This document shows, one piece after another, positions 34,584-46,107 of a DNA stretch of 64,000 nucleotides; the first letter of the stretch is position 1, and each line of letters opens with the position of its first letter. Below the pieces are notes generated by a model that was given only the letters and a program-made list of their open reading frames with translations, was not told where the DNA came from and did not search any database. This DNA is from Streptomyces sp. NBC_00659. Lineage in GTDB: Bacteria; Actinomycetota; Actinomycetes; Streptomycetales; Streptomycetaceae. The translations under genes were made by a program, and so were the position numbers. The DNA lies in the NCBI RefSeq assembly GCF_036226925.1, contig NZ_CP109031.1, positions 2,604,001 to 2,668,000 of the forward strand, written 5' to 3'.

Positions 34584-35795
34584 TCAGTCCTCCAGTGCGG
34601 CGAGGCCGGGGAGCGTCTTGCCCTCGAGGTATTCGAGGGAGGCGCCGCCACCGGTCGAGATGTGGCCGAATGCGTTCTCGTCGAAACCGAGGGTGCGCAC
34701 CGCGGCGGCGGAGTCACCACCGCCGACGACGGTGAAGCCCTTGGACTCGACCAGAGCCTGGGCGACCGCCTTGGTGCCCTCGGCGTAGTCGGGGTGCTCG
34801 AAGACGCCCATGGGACCGTTCCAGAACACGGTCTCGGCGTCGGCGAGCTTGGTCGCGTACAGGGCGCCGGCCTTCGGGCCGATGTCCAGGCCGAGCTGCC
34901 CCTCGGGCATCTTGTCCGCGTCGACGGCGGAGTGCTCGGTGGGCGCCTTGGCCTTCAGGTCAGGGAATCCGGGGGAGACCACGACGTCGACCGGGAGCAC
35001 CAGCTCGACGCCCAGCTTGTCGGCGCGCTCCATGTACTCGGTGACGGCCGGGATCTGGTCCTCCTGCAGCAGGGAGGCGCCGACCTCGTAGCCCTTGGCC
35101 TTGAGGAAGGTGAAGGCCATGCCGCCGCCGATCAGGATGCGGTCGGCCTTGCCGAGCAGCTGGTCGATGACGGCGAGCTTGTCGGAGACCTTGGAGCCGC
35201 CGAGCGCGACGACGTAGGGCCGCTTGACGTCCTCGGTGAGCTTCTTCAGGACGCCGACCTCGGTGGCGATGAGGTAGCCGGCGTAGTGCGGCAGACGGGC
35301 CGGGAGGTCGTACACCGAGGCGTGCTTGCGGTGCACGGCGCCGAAACCGTCGCCCACGTAGACGTCGGCCAGGGCGGCCAGCTGGTCGGCGAACTCGCCG
35401 CGCTCGGTGTCGTCCTTGGACGTCTCGCCGGCGTTGAAGCGGAGGTTCTCGATGACCGCGACCTGGCCGGGCTGCAGGCCGTTCACCGCGTCGTGGGCCG
35501 CGGGGCCGACCGTGTCCTGCGCGAACGCGACCGGCGTGCCCAGCAGTTCACCGAGTCGCTCGGCGGGTTGGAGGAGGGAGAACGCCGGGTCCGGGGCGCC
35601 CTTGGGGCGGCCCAGGTGCGAGGCGACGATGACCTTGGCGCCCGCGTCGGCCAGGGCCTTGACGGTGGGCAGGACGGCGCGGATGCGGCCGTCGTCGGTG
35701 ATGAGGCCGTTCGCCAGCGGCACGTTGAGGTCGGCGCGGACGAATACCCGCTTGCCGGCCACTCCTTCGGCGAGAAGCTCGTCGATCGTCTTCAT
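34584..35795 (-). CDS. pgk: Phosphoglycerate kinase
   Basis: Makes ATP from 1,3-bisphosphoglycerate. The 403-aa protein has the signature KRVFVRADLNVPLANG, ASHLGRPKG, the hinge region KRPYVVALGGSKVSDKLAVI and the nucleotide-binding tail VVGGGDSAAAVRTLG. ATG 35795 has AGGAG at eight bases; the frame extends upstream but has no other site. Confidence 0.97.
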   Translation of the reverse strand: MKTIDELLAEGVAGKRVFVRADLNVPLANGLITDDGRIRAVLPTVKALADAGAKVIVASHLGRPKGAPDPAFSLLQPAERLGELLGTPVAFAQDTVGPAAHDAVNGLQPGQVAVIENLRFNAGETSKDDTERGEFADQLAALADVYVGDGFGAVHRKHASVYDLPARLPHYAGYLIATEVGVLKKLTEDVKRPYVVALGGSKVSDKLAVIDQLLGKADRILIGGGMAFTFLKAKGYEVGASLLQEDQIPAVTEYMERADKLGVELVLPVDVVVSPGFPDLKAKAPTEHSAVDADKMPEGQLGLDIGPKAGALYATKLADAETVFWNGPMGVFEHPDYAEGTKAVAQALVESKGFTVVGGGDSAAAVRTLGFDENAFGHISTGGGASLEYLEGKTLPGLAALED

Positions 35796-35937
35796 AAAGG
35801 GACTCCTAGGGAAGGCTCTTCGGATCCGCGAGGGCTGACCGATCTGCGCTGATCGGTCACTACGTGGCGCAGGGCCCGGACAGCGCGGCGGCGCGCTGCC
35901 CGAGCCCTGGCTCACATCGAGGTGCCTGCTCCGGGAG

Positions 35938-36963
<1,026 letters not shown>

Positions 36964-36970
36964 TTAGGTA

Positions 36971-36990
36971 CGCCGACTCAAGTGTCGGCG
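36971..36990 (-). promoter_or_regulatory. Dyad CGCCGAC-N6-GTCGGCG in the gap leader
   Basis: A perfect 7-bp inverted repeat centred about 32 bp before the gap GTG. It is well placed for a repressor site or a leader hairpin; no run of T follows. Confidence 0.45.
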
Positions 36991-37073
36991 AGTTGTATGG
37001 GATGTCCCCGACCGCCTCCGACCCTACCTCTCTGAAGGCCCCGGAGTGACATCGAGTAGGGCCATACACGGCA

Positions 37074-37110
37074 GGGTGATCCGTACCCGTCAGTAGGGTA
37101 CGGATCACCC
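37074..37110 (-). terminator. Terminator of the M14 peptidase gene
   Basis: A perfect 15-bp stem (37074-37088 with 37096-37110) closes a seven-base loop, about 30 bp after the peptidase stop and upstream of gap. Confidence 0.88.
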
Positions 37111-37138
37111 GTGTCGATCATGCGATTGTCACGGGCGG

Positions 37139-40096
37139 TCAGTTCTCCAGTGCCGAGAGCGCCTTGCCGATGAGGGCAGCGCGGTCGGCCGCGGCGGCGA
37201 CGTGCTCCAGGCCGAAGCCCAGCAGCACCGTGTCGTCCGTGGTGACCGCTCCGTACGTCCTGAAGAGTTCACCGGTACGCGCCCAGTCCCGCAGGACGGC
37301 CGGGCTGCCCGTGGGCGGACCTGCGACGCTCCAGGGACCGAGGGACACCTCGAAGCCCTCCGTGTCCACCGCGTTGCCGCCGACCACGAGAGAGGTGTTG
37401 TCGACGAGGAGGCCGTGGCCGCCCGTGCTCGGGTCGGTGATGTAGCTGACCGACACCTCGATCGACCTGCCCGCGTACGCGCTCAGGTCGAAGGCGACCG
37501 GCTGCCAGCCGCTGGACGCGCCGGTGAGGCTGTTCCACTGTCCGCTGGACCCCGTGGCGGTGCAGCCCGCCGCGCTCACGGTCAGGTAGTGCTTGATCCA
37601 GGGGTGTTCCCGGGCGAAGAAGCCGGCCTCGCACTCGGTCGGGACGGCGGCCGAGGTGGCACCGCCCGCCTCGGGGAGCGTGGTCCAGTCGTCGGCCCCG
37701 GTCGTGTGGACCTCGACGACCGCGTGGTCGTAGCCCGGCTCGGTGTCCCAGAGCATCTGGGAGCGCAGCGTCGGCTTGTCGGCGGCGGCGACCCCGGTGA
37801 GGTCGACGGTGCGGGTCAGACGCTTGTAGGCGTCGTCGGTGTGCACCGCAGCGGCCATGTAGGAGCCCTCGTACGGCCCGTACGGGTTGACGGTCCCGCT
37901 GAAGAGGCCCGCTCCCGCGGCGGAGGCGAACTGCGGGTACTGCGCCGCGGAGAGCGAGTCCGAGGTGACGCCGTAGGTGCCCGCCGCGTTCAGCGGGTTG
38001 CCGGGCGCGTCGCCGAGCGTTCCGGTGGTGCCGTCGAGCTCGCCGGAGCCGCTGAAGCCCTTGGCGCCGGGCGTGGACGTACGCGAGTAGGCGCCCAGGT
38101 AGTACTGGCTGAAGTCGTTCGAGAGGGTGCCGCCGCCGAGGTCGACGCTGCCGCCGGCAAGCTCGCCCGCCTCGACCAGCTTGCCGCCCTCGTTGACGTA
38201 GGCCCGCAGTTGGAGCTGGGTGGCGTTGCCGGGCCGCAGGGCGCCGGTGTAGTGGACGACGGTCCCGAAGTGGTCGAGGACGCCGAGCGCGTCCGGGGCG
38301 CCCTGGGTGGAGACGTCCCAGACCAGGGCCTTCTTTCCGGCGGCCTTCAGCGCGTCGATGTAGGTCTGCGCCTGCGTGGCGGCCGCGCCCTCCTCGGCGA
38401 CCACGAGCACGTCGGCCCGCGGCCGCTCGGCCACGGTGTAGGTGAAGCGGGTGCTGGAGGTGGGCTTCCCGCTCCGGGTCTCGCCGGTGAACCAGACCTC
38501 GACCTTGTCGCCGGGGGCGCCGTCCTCGATCCTGGCGCGGTACTCGTCGAAGTAGAGGTTGTCCCGGCCGCCGTAGGTCTCGCCGCCCCGCCAGGGCCTG
38601 AGCGCGGCCTCGTGCGTACGGCCGCCGTCGACGCGGTACTTGAGCTCCTTGTCGCGTACGGACTTGCGGACGACGACGGAGACTTCCTGGTCGGCGCCGC
38701 GGGAGTACGACGTCGTGAAGGCGGCCGGGGTGAAGTCGGGCGCGTCGAGGCCCACCGAGGAGGACGGCCGGTCGGGGTGGGCCGCGGTCTCGGCGACGGA
38801 GAGCGCGAACGGGACGTTCTTCTCGAACTCCTGCTCGATCAGCTTCTCGTCGTCCGGGAAGGTGAAGACCGAGGCGCAGTCCGCCGCGTTCCAGGCGTCG
38901 TCCGGGTCGAGGTCCGAGGCGCTCTGACAGGTCGACATCTCGGGGGTGAACATCGCCGTGCCGTTGACGTTGCCCGCGTGGCCGTCGGCCTCGCCGTTGG
39001 TGGTGTAGAGCTCCGAGGAGACCTGCGGGTGATAGCCCGGGATCGCGGAGTTCTCGGGGGTTCCGGCGAGCGACTTGTAGAGCACGTCGTCCGGCGTCGG
39101 CGTCGCCACCTGCCAGCCCACTCCGTAGAGCAGCAGTTCGGCTGCGGAGTGGTAGTTGATCCCGTACGTGAAGCCGACGCGCTTCTCGAAGGTGTCGAGC
39201 GCCTTGGTCTCGGGCTCGGACGCGGGACTCGCGCCGCGGTAGGTCTCGCTGGTGGGGTTGGGTGACGAACCCTCGTCGTCGTAGCCCCACTTGTAGGCGA
39301 AGTTGCGGTTGAGGTCGACGCCGTCACCCGTGGCGATGACGCCGTCGCCGTTCACGTCCCGCAGGTTCTTGCGCCACTGACGGGTGTCGGCGTCCTTGAA
39401 GGTGTAGTCGTAGCCGTCGGGGTTGGCCGACAGGACGAACCACAGCTCGGTGGAGTCGACGATCTTCTTGACGCGCTGGTCCGTGGAGTAGTTGTCCAGG
39501 TAGTAGTGCATCAGCCGCCGCGTCATCTCGGGCGTGATCCACTCGCGCGCGTGCTGGTTGGACATGTAGAGCACCGACGGCTTGGAGCCGTCCTTGGTCT
39601 TCCGCGCGCCCTTGGTCAGTTTGACCGCGAGGATGTCCTGGCCGTTCAGGGTCTTGCCGATGGAGACGACCTTGGTCAGGCCGGGGTTGGCCTGACCCGT
39701 CCGGATGATCTCCTCCTGGAGGTTGCCCTTCCCGCTGTACGGGCGGAACACCCCCTGAGCGGCGTCCGCGACCCGGTTCTCCGCCTTGGCGGAGAGCGTG
39801 TGCTCGGTGAGGTCGACGCCCTGCTTCTCCAGCTTCCCGGCCTGCTCGTCGGTGACGTAGACCTCGACCGTGCTCCTGCCGTTCTTCCAGGTCGTGTCGC
39901 CGAGCTCGTGACTGTCCTGGCCGGCCGCGAGCAGCAGGGGTACCTGCTGCTTCGTGACCTCCGCGCGGAACACCTTCACGGCGTTCGCGTCGGGCTCGGG
40001 TGAGCTGCCGTCCTGCGCCCGGGCGACCGGCGCCACGGCCGCACCGCCCAGCAGGAGCGCGCCGGTGGCGAGGATCGCGCTCGCTCTTCGTCTCAT
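37139..40096 (-). CDS. Secreted M14 zinc carboxypeptidase, multidomain
   Basis: The 985-aa precursor has a signal peptide (RRRASAILATGALLLGGAA, cut near ARA-QDG). A prodomain-like part follows, and then the M14 catalytic domain: zinc ligands H182 and E185 in NQHAREW, a later His in NYHSAAELLLYG, and the FTPEMS region for the catalytic Glu. After about residue 420, the rest is beta-rich. It includes a predicted jelly-roll end that recalls the immune-inhibitor-A/MAM type (AVEVH, YAGRSIEVSVSYITDPSTGG). It likely digests extracellular peptides. ATG 40096 has AGGGGG close upstream; the frame is open to 40147. Confidence 0.92.
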   Translation of the reverse strand: MRRRASAILATGALLLGGAAVAPVARAQDGSSPEPDANAVKVFRAEVTKQQVPLLLAAGQDSHELGDTTWKNGRSTVEVYVTDEQAGKLEKQGVDLTEHTLSAKAENRVADAAQGVFRPYSGKGNLQEEIIRTGQANPGLTKVVSIGKTLNGQDILAVKLTKGARKTKDGSKPSVLYMSNQHAREWITPEMTRRLMHYYLDNYSTDQRVKKIVDSTELWFVLSANPDGYDYTFKDADTRQWRKNLRDVNGDGVIATGDGVDLNRNFAYKWGYDDEGSSPNPTSETYRGASPASEPETKALDTFEKRVGFTYGINYHSAAELLLYGVGWQVATPTPDDVLYKSLAGTPENSAIPGYHPQVSSELYTTNGEADGHAGNVNGTAMFTPEMSTCQSASDLDPDDAWNAADCASVFTFPDDEKLIEQEFEKNVPFALSVAETAAHPDRPSSSVGLDAPDFTPAAFTTSYSRGADQEVSVVVRKSVRDKELKYRVDGGRTHEAALRPWRGGETYGGRDNLYFDEYRARIEDGAPGDKVEVWFTGETRSGKPTSSTRFTYTVAERPRADVLVVAEEGAAATQAQTYIDALKAAGKKALVWDVSTQGAPDALGVLDHFGTVVHYTGALRPGNATQLQLRAYVNEGGKLVEAGELAGGSVDLGGGTLSNDFSQYYLGAYSRTSTPGAKGFSGSGELDGTTGTLGDAPGNPLNAAGTYGVTSDSLSAAQYPQFASAAGAGLFSGTVNPYGPYEGSYMAAAVHTDDAYKRLTRTVDLTGVAAADKPTLRSQMLWDTEPGYDHAVVEVHTTGADDWTTLPEAGGATSAAVPTECEAGFFAREHPWIKHYLTVSAAGCTATGSSGQWNSLTGASSGWQPVAFDLSAYAGRSIEVSVSYITDPSTGGHGLLVDNTSLVVGGNAVDTEGFEVSLGPWSVAGPPTGSPAVLRDWARTGELFRTYGAVTTDDTVLLGFGLEHVAAAADRAALIGKALSALEN

Positions 40097-40270
40097 GAGT
40101 CCCCCTTGCACGGGTCCGCCACAGCAGCGAACGGATGCCAGGCTCATGACACTTCATGGTCAAGTCAAGGGTGCCTCGCGGGACGACAGGGCCGGTGCCG
40201 ATCTCCCAAGTGGGCGTCGGCACCGGCGCAGTGAGCTTCTGTCAGACGATCCGGCCGTTCTTTCACAGAG

Positions 40271-40508
40271 CCCCCGCGGGTCCGGGAATCGCGTGCACCT
40301 TTCACGCGGACCCCACGGGTCCAGGAACCGCGTGCTTCTCGCGCAGCCCCCGCCGGTCCGGGAATCGCATGCCACTTTCGCGCCACCCCCGCTGCTCCGG
40401 GGGCCCCGCACGCCCGTCACGTCCCCGGATCCGGGAATCGCGCGGTTTCGCGCCGCCCGCGCGTGTCGGGGCTCGCTCACGTCTCTCACGCCGCCCCGCG
40501 GATCCGGG
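40271..40508. repeat. Degenerate ~38-40-bp tandem repeats, part of a 412-bp gap
   Basis: Five to six units of the form CCCCGCGGGTCCGGGAATCG plus a variable 'cgtgcac-tttcgcg' tail start near 40271, 40311, 40347, 40386, 40423 and 40495. They fill much of the space between whiA (ends 40509) and the peptidase start. No gene is supported in 40097-40508. Reading direction does not suggest a terminator. Confidence 0.7.
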
Positions 40509-41498
40509 TCAGCCCGCGAGGTTGTCCGCCATCTCCTCGGACAGACTCGACTCCGTCCCGGGGATCCCGAGGTCCTGCGCCCGCTTGTCGGCCATCGCCA
40601 GCAGCCGGCGGATACGGCCCGCGACGGCGTCCTTGGTCAGCGGCGGGTCGGCGAGCGCGCCCAGCTCCTCCAGGGAAGCCTGCTTGTGCTCCATGCGCAG
40701 CCGTCCGGCGGCGGCGAGATGCTCCGGCACCTCGTCCGCGAGGATCTCCAGGGCGCGCTGGACGCGGGCACCGGCGGCCACGGCGGCACGCGCCGAGCGG
40801 CGCAGGTTGGCGTCGTCGAAGTTGGCGAGCCGGTTCGCCGTGGCGCGGACCTCACGGCGCATCCGCCGCTCCTCCCACGCCAGCACCGACTCGTGCGCGC
40901 CGAGGCGGGTCAGCAGCGCGCCGATCGCGTCGCCGTCGCGGACGACCACCCGGTCCACACCGCGCACCTCGCGGGCCTTCGCCGCGATCGACAGCCTGCG
41001 GGCGGCGCCGACCAGCGCGAGCGCGGCCTCCGGCCCCGGGCAGGTCACCTCGAGGGACGAGGAACGGCCGGGCTCGGTGAGCGAGCCGTGGGCCAGGAAG
41101 GCCCCGCGCCAGGCCGCCTCGGCATCGCAGGTGGCCCCCGAGACCACCTGCGGCGGCAGTCCGCGGATCGGGCGTCCACGCCCGTCCACGAGCCCTGTCT
41201 GACGGGCCAGCTGGTCACCGCCCGCGACGACACGCACCACATAGCGCGAACCGCGGCGCAGTCCGCCGGGCGCCATCACGATCAGTTCGGAACTGTGGCC
41301 GAAGATCTCCAGAATGTCCCGCTTCAGCCGGCGCGCCGCCATCGCGGTGTCCAGCTCCGCCTCGATCACGATCCGGCCGCTCACCAGGTGAAGGCCGCCG
41401 GCGAACCGCAGGACGGCGGAGACCTCCGCCTTCCTGCAGCAGGTCCGGGTGACGGGAAGCCGGGAGATCTCATCCTTCACCGCTGCCGTCATCGCCAT
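40509..41498 (-). CDS. whiA: WhiA, sporulation transcription regulator
   Basis: WhiA is needed for aerial hyphae to begin septation, acting with WhiB. The 329-aa protein has the LAGLIDADG-like N-terminal domain ([19 protein letters not shown] ... [15 protein letters not shown]) and a C-terminal helix-turn-helix ([20 protein letters not shown]). ATG 41498 with GGAAGG at seven bases is preferred; ATG 41492 is possible. It overlaps the yvcK end by 10 bases, and is the last gene of the uvrC-rapZ-yvcK-whiA operon. In Streptomyces whiA often has its own promoter too, inside yvcK. Confidence 0.96.
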   Translation of the reverse strand: MAMTAAVKDEISRLPVTRTCCRKAEVSAVLRFAGGLHLVSGRIVIEAELDTAMAARRLKRDILEIFGHSSELIVMAPGGLRRGSRYVVRVVAGGDQLARQTGLVDGRGRPIRGLPPQVVSGATCDAEAAWRGAFLAHGSLTEPGRSSSLEVTCPGPEAALALVGAARRLSIAAKAREVRGVDRVVVRDGDAIGALLTRLGAHESVLAWEERRMRREVRATANRLANFDDANLRRSARAAVAAGARVQRALEILADEVPEHLAAAGRLRMEHKQASLEELGALADPPLTKDAVAGRIRRLLAMADKRAQDLGIPGTESSLSEEMADNLAG

Positions 41499-42559
41499 GG
41501 GCCGATCCTTCCATGCATCCGAAAAATACGGTCGTACGCGGCGGCCAACAGCTCCGGATCGTGCCGCGGAGATCCGTCGGTCCTGGCCACCGGCGCCAGC
41601 TCGACCGCGGCACCGAACCGCTGGGCGGCGTCGGCGAGAGATTCGCGGTCGGGCACGGCGGCCTCGTCGGCCAGCACCACGTCCAGGGCGAGTTTAGGGG
41701 CGTGTCGCCCCAAAACCTCCAAATGACGCTGCGGGGAGAAGCCTTCGGTTTCTCCGGGCTGCGGTGCGAGGTTCAGGGAGAGTACCCGGCGCGCCCGGGT
41801 CTGGCTCAGCGCGTCCAGAAGCTCGGGCACCAGAAGATGCGGTATGACCGACGAGAACCAGGAGCCGGGGCCGAGAACCACCCAGTCCGCGTCGAGGACC
41901 GCGGCCACGGCCTCGGGTACGGCCGGCGGATCGTGCGGTACGACGTGCACGGACTGGACCTCGCCGGGGGTGAGCGCCACGTTCGCCTGGCCCCGGATGG
42001 TGCCGATCTCGTCGGGCCGGTCGGGGTCGTGTCCCTTGACCAGGGCCTGGAGCTCCAGGGGCACGGCGGACATGGGCAGCACCCGGCCGTGCGCGCCGAG
42101 CAGCTTGCCGACCAGGTCGAGTGCCTGGACATGGTCGCCGAGCTGCTCCCACAGCGCGACGATCAGCAGATTGCCGACCGCGTGTTCGTGCAGTTCGCCC
42201 TTGGACTGGAAGCGGTGCTGGATGACGCGGGCCCAGGTCTGGCCCCAGTCGTCGTCGCCGCAGAGCGCTGCCAGCGCCTTGCGCAGGTCGCCGGGCGGCA
42301 GGACGCCCAGCTCGTCGCGCAGCCGTCCGCTGGAGCCGCCGTCGTCGGCCACGGTGACGACGGCGGTGAGGTCGCCGGTGATCCGGCGCAGCGCGGCGAG
42401 CGAGGCGGACAGCCCCATGCCGCCGCCGAGGGCGACGACCTTGGGCTGCGTACCGCGGCGGCGCGGCTTGGCACCGCGCGCCGTGGCCGGCTGGCCGGCT
42501 CGGTTCCCGGGAGTCTCCCGGCGCAGTCGGCTCAGCCGCAGGGAAGTACGTCCGGTCAC
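41489..42559 (-). CDS. yvcK: YvcK/CofD-like gluconeogenesis factor
   Basis: The 356-aa protein has the CofD-fold phosphate-binding entry [20 protein letters not shown], the [18 protein letters not shown] motif and [18 protein letters not shown]. In Bacillus and mycobacteria YvcK binds UDP-sugars and supports cell-wall precursor control. A basic N-terminal extension of about 38 residues precedes the domain. GTG start overlaps the rapZ stop. Confidence 0.93.
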   Translation of the reverse strand: MTGRTSLRLSRLRRETPGNRAGQPATARGAKPRRRGTQPKVVALGGGMGLSASLAALRRITGDLTAVVTVADDGGSSGRLRDELGVLPPGDLRKALAALCGDDDWGQTWARVIQHRFQSKGELHEHAVGNLLIVALWEQLGDHVQALDLVGKLLGAHGRVLPMSAVPLELQALVKGHDPDRPDEIGTIRGQANVALTPGEVQSVHVVPHDPPAVPEAVAAVLDADWVVLGPGSWFSSVIPHLLVPELLDALSQTRARRVLSLNLAPQPGETEGFSPQRHLEVLGRHAPKLALDVVLADEAAVPDRESLADAAQRFGAAVELAPVARTDGSPRHDPELLAAAYDRIFRMHGRIGPWR

Positions 42560-43575
42560 TCGCGCCCCATGTCCCGGTGCACGAGCACGGTCTCCACGCC
42601 CTGGGAGGCGAGGCGGGCGACGAGCTTCTCCGCGGTCGCCACCGAGCGGTGCTTGCCGCCGGTGCAGCCGACCGCGATGGTCACATAGCGCTTGCCCTCG
42701 CGCCGGTAACCGGCGGCGATGAGCTGGAGCAGCTCGGAGTAGCGGTCGAGGAACTCCTTGGCGCCGGGCTGGTTGAAGACGTACGCCGAGACCTCTTCGT
42801 TCAGGCCGGTGAAGGGGCGCAGCTCGGGGACCCAGTGCGGGTTCGGCAGGAAGCGCATGTCCACGACCAGGTCGGCGTCGACCGGCAGGCCGTACTTGAA
42901 GCCGAAGGACATGACGGTGGCCCGCAGCTCGGGCTCCTCGTCGCCCGCGAACTGGGCGTCCATCTTGGCGCGCAGCTCGTGCACGTTCAGGCTGGAGGTG
43001 TCGATGACCAGGTCGGCGTCACCGCGCAGCTCGCGCAGCAGCTCGCGCTCGGCGTCGATCCCGTCCACGATCCGGCCGTCGCCCTGGAGGGGGTGCGGCC
43101 GGCGCACCGACTCGAAGCGGCGCACCAGGGCCTCGTCGGAGGACTCCAGGAAGACGATCCGCCGGGTGACGTTGCGGGACTCCAGGTCGGCGAGGGATTC
43201 GCGGAGGTTGTCGAAGAACCGCCGGCCGCGTACGTCGACGACGACGGCGATCCGTGCCACGTTGCCCTGGGAGCGGGCGCCGAGCTCCACCATGGTGGGG
43301 ATCAGCGCGGGCGGCAGGTTGTCGACGACGAACCAGCCGAGGTCCTCCAGACACTTGGCGGCCGTGGACCGGCCTGCTCCGGACATGCCGGAGATGATCA
43401 CCAGCTCGGGAATGACGGCGTCCGGGACTCCCGCCCCGGCTGTCTCGATGCCCGTACCCACCTGTGCTCCGTCTTCCTGTGGCGCATCACGCTCCGCGTG
43501 ATCCTCGCCTGTTTCGCTGTGTGTTTCCCGGTCCTGCGCCGGACGTTCCTCTTCGCGCGCGTCGTTCTCGGTCAT
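42556..43575 (-). CDS. rapZ: RapZ-type nucleotide-binding protein
   Basis: The 339-aa protein has Walker [20 protein letters not shown] at about 63-81, and the C-terminal RapZ half with [19 protein letters not shown] and [19 protein letters not shown]. RapZ controls glmZ RNA in E. coli; the actinobacterial role is unclear, and it is named by domain. The first 50 residues are acidic and not conserved. ATG 43575 has AGGAAAC ahead and overlaps the uvrC stop. Confidence 0.95.
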   Translation of the reverse strand: MTENDAREEERPAQDRETHSETGEDHAERDAPQEDGAQVGTGIETAGAGVPDAVIPELVIISGMSGAGRSTAAKCLEDLGWFVVDNLPPALIPTMVELGARSQGNVARIAVVVDVRGRRFFDNLRESLADLESRNVTRRIVFLESSDEALVRRFESVRRPHPLQGDGRIVDGIDAERELLRELRGDADLVIDTSSLNVHELRAKMDAQFAGDEEPELRATVMSFGFKYGLPVDADLVVDMRFLPNPHWVPELRPFTGLNEEVSAYVFNQPGAKEFLDRYSELLQLIAAGYRREGKRYVTIAVGCTGGKHRSVATAEKLVARLASQGVETVLVHRDMGRE

Positions 43576-45668
43576 GTTTCCTGCCCCCGTCGCTCGTCCG
43601 AGGCGCCCGCGGTCACGGGCTCCTCCGCGGGGCCCGCCGTCGTCCCGGGCGCCGCGTCTTCGTCGTCTTCCATGATCTCTCCGGTGGCCGTGTTCACGGC
43701 CGGTGCCGCGGGAGTGGCCTGGGCGAGGGCCACGGCGATGGTCTCCGCCGTCTTGCGCCCCACGCCGGGAACCTCGCAGATCTGGTCGATCGTCGCGGAC
43801 CGGAGCCTCTTCACGGAGCCGAAGTGCTTGATCAGTGCCTGCTTGCGGGACTCGCCCAGGCCCGGCACATCGTCCAGAGGGCCCGACCTGAAGCGTTTGG
43901 CCCGCTTGGCGCGCTGGTAGGTGATCGCGAAGCGGTGGGCCTCGTCCCGGATCCGCTGGAGCAGATACAGGCTCTCGCTGCTGCGCGGCAGGACCACGGG
44001 GTCGTCCTCGCCGGGCAGCCACACCTCCTCCAGTCGCTTGGCGAGCCCGCAGACGGCGATGTCGTCGATGCCGAGTTCGTCGAGGGCCCGCTGGGCGGCG
44101 GCGACCTGCGGCCGGCCACCGTCGACGACGACGAGCTGCGGGGGGTAGGCGAAGCGCTTGGGCCGGCCGTCGTCCTCCGGGAAGGTGCCTCCGGAGAGGG
44201 GCGCGTCGGCCGGCGGCTCCGAGGCTCCCGACGCGGCGTCCTCGCCGTCCGTCCACTCCCCCGTCTTCTCCTTCTCGACGAGGTAGCGCCTGAAGCGGCG
44301 GGTGATCACCTCGTGCATGGAGCGGACGTCGTCCTGGCCGGCGAAGCCCTTGATCTGGAAGCGCCGGTACTCGCTCTTGCGCTGGAGCCCGTCCTCGAAG
44401 ACGACCATCGAGGCCACCACGTCGTCGCCCTGGAGGTGCGAGATGTCGTAGCACTCGACCCGCAGCGGCGCGCTGTCCAGGCCGAGCGCCCCGGCGATCT
44501 CCTCCAGGGCACGCGAGCGCGTGGTCAGGTCGGAGGCACGCCGGGTCTTGTGCAGGGCGAGCGCCTGGAGCGCGTTGCGCTGCACGGTCTCCATGAGCGC
44601 CTTCTTGTCTCCGCGCTGCGGTATGCGGAGCGACACGTTCGATCCACGGCGGGCGGTGAGCCATTCCTGAACGGGTTCCACCGGTTCGGGCAGCGCCGGG
44701 ACGAGCACTTCCCTGGGAACGGAGTCGCCCGTCTCCTCGCCGTAGAGCTGCTGGAGCGCGTGCTCGACGAGGTCACCCGTGGTGACGGCCTCCACCTTGT
44801 CCGTGACCCAGCCGCGCTGTCCGCGCACGCGTCCGCCGCGCACATGGAAGATCTGGACCGCGGCTTCCAGCTCGTCCTCGGCGACGGCCATGAGGTCGGC
44901 GTCGGTGGCGTCCGCGAGGACGACCGCGCTCTTCTCCATGGCCTTCCTCAGGGCGTCGATGTCGTCGCGCAGCCGGGCCGCCCGCTCGTACTCCATCTCC
45001 TCGGCGGCCTGCAGCATCTGCTGTTCCTGTCGGCGGATGTACGTCCCCGTACGGCCCGCCATGAAGTCGCAGAACTCTTCGGCCAGCCCGCGGTGCTCCT
45101 CGGGCGAGACCCGGCCGACACAGGGGGCGGAGCACTTGCCGATGTACCCGAGGAGACAGGGCCGGCCGGTGCGGGAGGCGTTCTTGAAGACACCGGCGGA
45201 GCAGGTGCGGACCGGGAAGACGCGCAGCAGCAGGTCGACGGTGTCGCGGATGGCCCACGCGTGCCCGTAGGGACCGAAGTAGCGCACGCCCTTCTTCTTG
45301 TGGCCGCGCATCACCTGCACGCGCGGGAACTCCTCGTTCATCGTCACGGCGAGGTAGGGGTAGCTCTTGTCGTCTCGGTACTTGACGTTGAACCGGGGGT
45401 CGTACTCCTTGATCCAGGAGTACTCCAGCTGAAGGGCCTCGACCTCCGTGGACACGACCGTCCACTCCACCGACGTGGCCGTGGTGACCATCGTGCGGGT
45501 GCGCGGGTGGAGATTCGCCAGGTCCTGGAAATAGCTCGCCAGGCGCTGACGCAGGCTCTTCGCCTTTCCGACGTAGATCACCCGGCGGTGCTCGTCGCGG
45601 AATTTGTACACCCCGGGAGAGTCCGGGATCTGTCCCGGCTTGGGGCGGTAGCTGGAGGGGTCGGCCAT
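43572..45668 (-). CDS. uvrC: UvrC, excinuclease ABC subunit C
   Basis: UvrC makes both cuts in nucleotide excision repair. The 698-aa protein has the GIY-YIG domain ([19 protein letters not shown]), a Cys-rich patch ([17 protein letters not shown]), a UVR helix ([18 protein letters not shown]) and the RNase H-like domain ([21 protein letters not shown]). Two helix-hairpin-helix motifs end it ([31 protein letters not shown]), followed by a 45-residue acidic tail. The ATG at 45668 has TAGGGT seven bases ahead, suggesting a leaderless mRNA; a GTG three codons upstream is the alternative. Confidence 0.96.
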   Translation of the reverse strand: MADPSSYRPKPGQIPDSPGVYKFRDEHRRVIYVGKAKSLRQRLASYFQDLANLHPRTRTMVTTATSVEWTVVSTEVEALQLEYSWIKEYDPRFNVKYRDDKSYPYLAVTMNEEFPRVQVMRGHKKKGVRYFGPYGHAWAIRDTVDLLLRVFPVRTCSAGVFKNASRTGRPCLLGYIGKCSAPCVGRVSPEEHRGLAEEFCDFMAGRTGTYIRRQEQQMLQAAEEMEYERAARLRDDIDALRKAMEKSAVVLADATDADLMAVAEDELEAAVQIFHVRGGRVRGQRGWVTDKVEAVTTGDLVEHALQQLYGEETGDSVPREVLVPALPEPVEPVQEWLTARRGSNVSLRIPQRGDKKALMETVQRNALQALALHKTRRASDLTTRSRALEEIAGALGLDSAPLRVECYDISHLQGDDVVASMVVFEDGLQRKSEYRRFQIKGFAGQDDVRSMHEVITRRFRRYLVEKEKTGEWTDGEDAASGASEPPADAPLSGGTFPEDDGRPKRFAYPPQLVVVDGGRPQVAAAQRALDELGIDDIAVCGLAKRLEEVWLPGEDDPVVLPRSSESLYLLQRIRDEAHRFAITYQRAKRAKRFRSGPLDDVPGLGESRKQALIKHFGSVKRLRSATIDQICEVPGVGRKTAETIAVALAQATPAAPAVNTATGEIMEDDEDAAPGTTAGPAEEPVTAGASDERRGQET

Positions 45669-45675
45669 GTCACAC

Positions 45676-45681
45676 ACCCTA
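45676..45681 (-). promoter_or_regulatory. -10 element TAGGGT of a leaderless uvrC promoter
   Basis: On the minus strand TAGGGT, seven bases, then ATG 45668. The same layout precedes the MDMPI gene at 53244. Confidence 0.5.
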
Positions 45682-46107
45682 CTGGCGCGGGCCGACAGCG
45701 CGGCCGGCTCCCGGTACGCCTGTGGAAAACCTCGCGGAGCCGGCCGCGGCGTCGGCGCGGGCCCCGCGGGACGCTCAGGACGAGCGCGGCGAGGGCTCCC
45801 GCGACGATCGTCCCCGCGCTCTCCGCGCGGCACCCGGGATGCGTCGTTTCCGGCCATCGGGGTCGCGTCGTGCCGGGCTCCCAGGTGAGGGCCGGAAAGG
45901 GACGGAGCGCGTCCGGGGGGCTGCGGTGAGCCATGTTGAGCATCAGGTGTTGTCGGGACTTGGTCAACACGCTTCAATGCGGGGGAACTCGGGGCGTGAA
46001 CGGCGAAACCTGCGCGTGTACGGCCCCCGCGCGCCCACCGGGCGGCGCCGATGAACCGCTCCCACGGTCTGACCAGCCGTGGTGAACATCCACAGAAAGG
46101 CCCCTGC
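45682..46107. other. Divergent intergenic region uvrC / HTH gene
   Basis: Apart from the uvrC promoter, I see no gene or ordered repeat in these bases. AAAGG before ATG 46108 serves the downstream gene. Confidence 0.4.

Noticed and set aside
37202..39265. 687-codon frame opposite the M14 peptidase
   Set aside because: Low-complexity Val/Gly/Arg/Leu-rich translation and no family match; shadow of the peptidase gene.
40271..40508. CRISPR array
   Set aside because: Contiguous imperfect units without spacers of regular length.
43464..45929. 821-codon frame opposite uvrC
   Set aside because: Shadow; no recognisable motif.
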